In this document: one piece after another, positions 62,536 through 64,000 of the stretch | Numbering within the stretch: position 1 is the stretch's first letter | How the letters are laid out: each line of letters begins with the position of its first letter | Assembly (NCBI RefSeq): GCF_947623445.1 | Contig: NC_135246.1 | Span: 19,092,288 to 19,156,287, forward strand | Reading direction: 5' to 3' | Length of the DNA: 64,000 nt | Source of the DNA: Clavelina lepadiformis | Taxonomy: Eukaryota; Chordata; Ascidiacea; Aplousobranchia; Clavelinidae | Notes under the pieces: model-generated | Told to the model about the DNA's origin: nothing | Seen by the model: the letters and a program-made list of their open reading frames with translations, nothing else | The model's database searches: none | Program-made: the position numbers and the translations under genes

Positions 62536-64000
62536 TTTCTAAAGTTCCTCGATCAGCAGAGCAGTGAATGTTAGGCTAACAGACACCGGTAACTCAAGCC
62601 CCGACTTGCCTACGTTAGTTGATCTATCTTGCGTATTTCACCACCTGAAAATCAAGCTAGCATATAATCAATGGTTTAAAATACGGGACTGGTATACATG
62701 TACACAACCACAGGATGCCTTTGTATATTAGACACCAGCTACCCAAACTGTAACGTCATCTGGTTGTGCACTTGTATATTAGACCCTAAAATACTTACAT
62801 GTGTGCTTATCAACTGATGAATGCTGTTCCAAACAAACTTTTCTAAACCACTTCAAATGAACAGAGAAACAATCGTTTGTAGTAGAGCATAAAATCCTTC
62901 TCATATGAAGGGAATCCCCTTAACATAACCCAACCACCAACCATTTCAACAGAGAGAGTTTTGACTTTTGACATTGGTGTAAACAAATTGTTGTGTCATC
63001 TTGGCTTGCTATTTAGCACTAACTTTTGGTTACTTTAATGTAACCATAGACGAGCACACTTGAAGCATTAAAATTAATCGTACGAAGAACGATGAAGCAC
63101 AATTTGGCGTTCTGCTCTGTTGTCAAAATGCAAAGGTGTAATAGTGCTTCTTCGTTTGTCCGATTTAGTTGGGATAAATATTTTAAAAACTTCAACGGAT
63201 AGGCAGAAAAACAGAAAACTGAATTGTTATATTTGGGAGATAAAATAATTTTTTCAAAGCCAAACATTTTAATTTCCTTTACATTTAATTTCTCAAACAT
63301 TTTAAAATAATGTATGGGGTTTAGTTTTTAAAGACGAACTTCAAATACAATAATAGTAATAAGAAAACCTTACAAGAACAGGTATGACTGATTATATGTT
63401 TTAACAACCCTCAAAATGGTATATTCATCAAAATATTTGAGCGAACACCGCAGAAACCTCCAATTTCAACACTAATTTTTGCAGTGGCAGATTAGTCTTG
63501 TTTAAATAAGCATACTTAGCTAAATTGCTGCCTGTCGGTGCCATGTTATACTTTAATGTGAAGTAATTAAATACCTACTGTAGCTTAAGTATAAATGGCT
63601 AGCATCACTGCAAAAAGGTATAGCAGAGTTGCGCCTTAAAGGTCAAATGTCTAAGCTTTTGCTCTTGTAAATAGTCTACGTGTTATTTAAAACACTTTAA
63701 ATGTGTTGTTATCTAAGTATTTTTCAGCAATGAAAACTTCAATTTAGTTTTGCGAGTTTTTTTTCTGGATTTTTACCTGAAAAATACATCATGTAAAGTA
63801 AGAATTTATTGCAGTGGCGTCTTCATCTTTCAATCTTGTGGAAAAGATCTTCTGAAACAAACGTTGATCTACCGCAGCCGCTTTGCTCCTGTTTTTGCAA
63901 CTTTAACACAAAAGAAAAGTAATGAGGCCTATTTCTCGTCATTTAAGCCTAAAATTAGAAAGTCCAAGACCATGTGAGTTTAACCAATGACGGAGGAAAT
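62536..64000. other. Region upstream of MRPL9
   Basis: Apart from the candidate exon at 63815-63973, I see only AT-rich sequence and short chance frames. Confidence 0.4.
63815..63973 (+). CDS. Candidate internal exon of an unrecognised gene running off the window
   Basis: An acceptor (ttattgcag) and a strong donor (ccat|gtgagt) bound 159 bases that are open in one frame: GVFIFQSCGKDLLKQTLIYR, then a basic end with FKPKIRKSKT. I do not recognise a domain. Neighbouring exons would lie beyond the window or upstream among short frames. Confidence 0.28.

Noticed and set aside
63019-63300. 93-codon minus-strand frame near the window end
   Set aside because: Composition is like the flanking noncoding DNA and no domain or splice signal supports it.
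1-64000. LTR retroelements, endogenous viruses, Polintons
   Set aside because: I saw no long direct terminal repeats, primer-binding site, reverse transcriptase, integrase or capsid-like pieces.
1-64000. Functional tRNA or rRNA genes
   Set aside because: Only decayed SINE-type A/B box motifs were seen; none folds convincingly as a tRNA by eye. A tRNA covariance-model scan would settle this.

Overview
The window looks like nuclear DNA of an invertebrate deuterostome, most likely an ascidian tunicate of the Ciona type. This is an inference from the AT-rich sequence, compact genes cut by many short GT-AG introns, very short first exons, abundant small hAT-type elements and protein content (INTS4, DCP1, AATF, INPP5K, MRPL9 and a DNAJB6-like protein). 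Nothing bacterial, viral or LTR-like was recognised. All exon maps were read by eye from splice sites, reading phase and remembered family sequences, and nearly every junction is phase-consistent.

Layout. 0-3 kb: a nine-exon secreted protein with a Ly6/uPAR, a sushi and a von Willebrand A domain (+). 4.7-5.6 kb: a two-exon Spc24-like kinetochore protein (+). 6.9-8.2 kb: intronless AATF/Bfr2 (-). 8.56-14.08 kb: a 5.5-kb DNA transposon whose long inverted ends are built from a 48/54-bp minisatellite; it holds remnants of a PHD-finger gene and a nested hAT MITE. 15.5-24.8 kb: INTS4 in 23 exons (+). 29.0-34.6 kb: DCP1 in 10 exons (-). 37.2-38.5 kb: a second, C-terminally short DCP1 copy (-). 41.2-46.3 kb: a BTB-BACK-Kelch gene in 12 exons, with about one exon per Kelch blade (+). 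47.8-50.4 kb and 56.5-60.0 kb: two divergent INPP5K-like phosphatase genes with matching 11-exon structures, flanking an intronless DNAJB6-like gene with a C-terminal ubiquitin-interacting motif (54.0-54.9 kb). 60.8-62.5 kb: mitochondrial ribosomal protein L9 (-).

The genes do not form one pathway; they are mostly housekeeping genes (mRNA decapping, snRNA processing, ribosome biogenesis, mitochondrial translation, phosphoinositide turnover, chaperoning, kinetochore) packed on both strands. Two local duplications (DCP1 and INPP5K) and the minisatellite-ended transposon are the most distinctive features. The gene-poor parts are 24.8-29.0, 34.6-37.2, 38.5-41.2 and 50.4-54.0 kb.
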